From Armatimonadaceae bacterium (GTDB lineage Bacteria > Armatimonadota > Armatimonadia > Armatimonadales > Armatimonadaceae), in assembly GCA_030446525.1 (NCBI GenBank), contig JAUJNC010000226.1, forward strand, positions 1 through 5,929: a stretch of DNA of 5,929 nt, read 5' to 3'. The translations under genes were made by a program, and so were the position numbers. Position 1 is the stretch's first letter, and each line of letters opens with the position of its first letter. The notes beneath the pieces were generated by a model that did no database searches, was not told where the DNA came from, and saw only the letters and a program-made list of their open reading frames with translations. This document shows, one piece after another, positions 5,031 to 5,929 of the stretch.

Positions 5031-5929
5031 ATGAAGAGAAACGCACCGAGAGCGCTCGCCCTGCTGGGCGCGGCGCTCCTGGCGGCGGGGGCGCGGCCCG
5101 CCCCCGCCGCCGTGGATGTGGTCACGACCACGCCCGAACTGGCCGCCATCGCCCGGGAGGTGGGCGGCAGCCTGGTGAACGCCACGTCGCTGGCGAAGCC
5201 GGACCAGGATTACCACCGGGTCGAGGCCAAGCCGACCGACGTGGTGAGGGTCGCCCGCGCCGGCGTGTTCGTGCGCGTCGGCATGGACATGGATAGGTGG
5301 GCCGACGCGCTGACAGGCTCGGCACGCAACGCCCGGGTGCAGCCGGGCGGGGCGGGGTACGTGGACGCGTCGCGTCTGATCCGGAAAAAGGGCGTGCCCA
5401 CCCAGCGTATCACGGGGGCGTCGGGCGATCTCCACCCCCAGGGAAACCCGCACTACTGGACCGACCCGGCCAACGGCAAGGTGATCGCCTACCAGATCCT
5501 GCTCGCCCTGCGCGCCGTCGACCGCAACAACGCCGGCGCCTACGACGCCAACTACAAGCGCTTCACCGCCGAGGTGGACCGGCGCCTGGCCGGGTGGCAA
5601 AAGGAGCTCGCCCCCTACAAAGGCAAAGGGGTGGTGGCCTTCCACGAGGAGTGGGTGTACTTCCTGGACCGCTTCGGGCTGCGCCCCTTCGGCTACCTGG
5701 AGCCGCGGCCCGGCATCCCGCCTTCGGCCGCGCACGTGAACAGCCTGGTCCAGCGGATGAAGGCGTCGGGCGTCCGGGCCGTCGTCGTGCCGTCCGTCTA
5801 TTCGGTGCGCTACCCGAACCTGGTGGCGAAAGAGACCGGGGGCACGGTCGCGGTGGTGCCTTACTCGGTAGGATCGCGGGGCACCAGGACGTACCTCGAC
5901 TACATAGACGCCATCGTCAGCGGTTTCCG
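5031..5929 (+). CDS. Zinc/manganese-type ABC transporter substrate-binding protein (cluster A-I), 3' end beyond the window
   Basis: A periplasmic protein that captures a divalent metal, most likely zinc or manganese, and delivers it to an ABC permease. ATG 5031 has AAGGAA five bases upstream; 299 codons lie in the window, near full family length. Residues 1-27 form a signal peptide ending APAA. VDVVTTTPELAAIAREVGG (28-46) is the usual first strand and helix. Candidate metal ligands are H62 (DYHRVEAKPTD), H141 (NPHYWTDP) and H205 (AFHEEWVYF). YLEPRPGIPPSAAH (222-235) is typical of the family and offers E224 as a possible fourth ligand. There is no His/Asp-rich loop of the ZnuA kind; the loop before residue 62 is short. 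The spacing to the porin gene suggests cotranscription. Zinc versus manganese cannot be decided, so no symbol is given. Confidence 0.88.
   Translation, partial: MKRNAPRALALLGAALLAAGARPAPAAVDVVTTTPELAAIAREVGGSLVNATSLAKPDQDYHRVEAKPTDVVRVARAGVFVRVGMDMDRWADALTGSARNARVQPGGAGYVDASRLIRKKGVPTQRITGASGDLHPQGNPHYWTDPANGKVIAYQILLALRAVDRNNAGAYDANYKRFTAEVDRRLAGWQKELAPYKGKGVVAFHEEWVYFLDRFGLRPFGYLEPRPGIPPSAAHVNSLVQRMKASGVRAVVVPSVYSVRYPNLVAKETGGTVAVVPYSVGSRGTRTYLDYIDAIVSGF

Noticed and set aside
4009..5046. Long minus-strand open frame opposite the porin gene
   Set aside because: It is antisense to the porin coding sequence, rich in Arg/Ala/Gln, with no recognisable motif. The porin frame has barrel-like strands and a signal peptide.
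1..5929. CRISPR arrays, insertion sequences, direct repeats, phage or defence genes
   Set aside because: I saw no repeated unit, terminal inverted repeats, transposase or integrase motifs. The tRNA-Ser gene shows no attachment-site-like duplicate within the window.

Overview
The window reads as G+C-rich DNA (by eye roughly two thirds or more) from a diderm (outer-membrane) bacterium. Supporting this are a predicted outer-membrane barrel protein with an export signal, a periplasmic-type metal-binding protein, and several close matches to the sigma-70 consensus (TTGACA / TATAAT). The phylum cannot be fixed from this sequence; Armatimonadota, Planctomycetota and similar G+C-rich lineages are guesses only.

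Layout. (1) The left edge, minus strand, holds two partial genes fused out of frame near position 142. To the right is a secreted choice-of-anchor B / LVIVD-repeat protein missing its C-terminus. To the left is an internal piece of the N-terminal domain of a cyanophycin synthetase (CphA). This is either a deletion/rearrangement or a chimeric assembly. (2) A small ASCH-domain protein lies at 1348-1713, minus strand. (3) A stand-alone NAD-dependent epimerase/SDR lies at 1907-2902, plus strand, with its own strong promoter. (4) tRNA-Ser(GGA) lies at 2945-3035, minus strand, with a perfect sigma-70 promoter. (5) Diverging from the tRNA is a plus-strand unit. It has a promoter at 3159-3188, about 590 bases of leader or upstream coding sequence, a porin-like protein (3784-5010), and 20 bases later a zinc/manganese-type ABC substrate-binding protein (5031 to the window edge).

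The porin and binding protein probably form one metal-uptake operon: the barrel would pass the ion through the outer membrane and the binding protein would capture it in the periplasm. The ATPase and permease would be expected just past the right edge. The leader in front of the porin is the most unexplained part. It contains a second, in-frame, signal-peptide-like start with a His-His-His cluster, an imperfect palindrome spanning the start of transcription and the first ribosome-binding site, and a run of mutually exclusive hairpins next to the porin ribosome-binding site. The left-edge junction is the other item that needs a decision, because it determines whether this stretch is a true chromosome segment.
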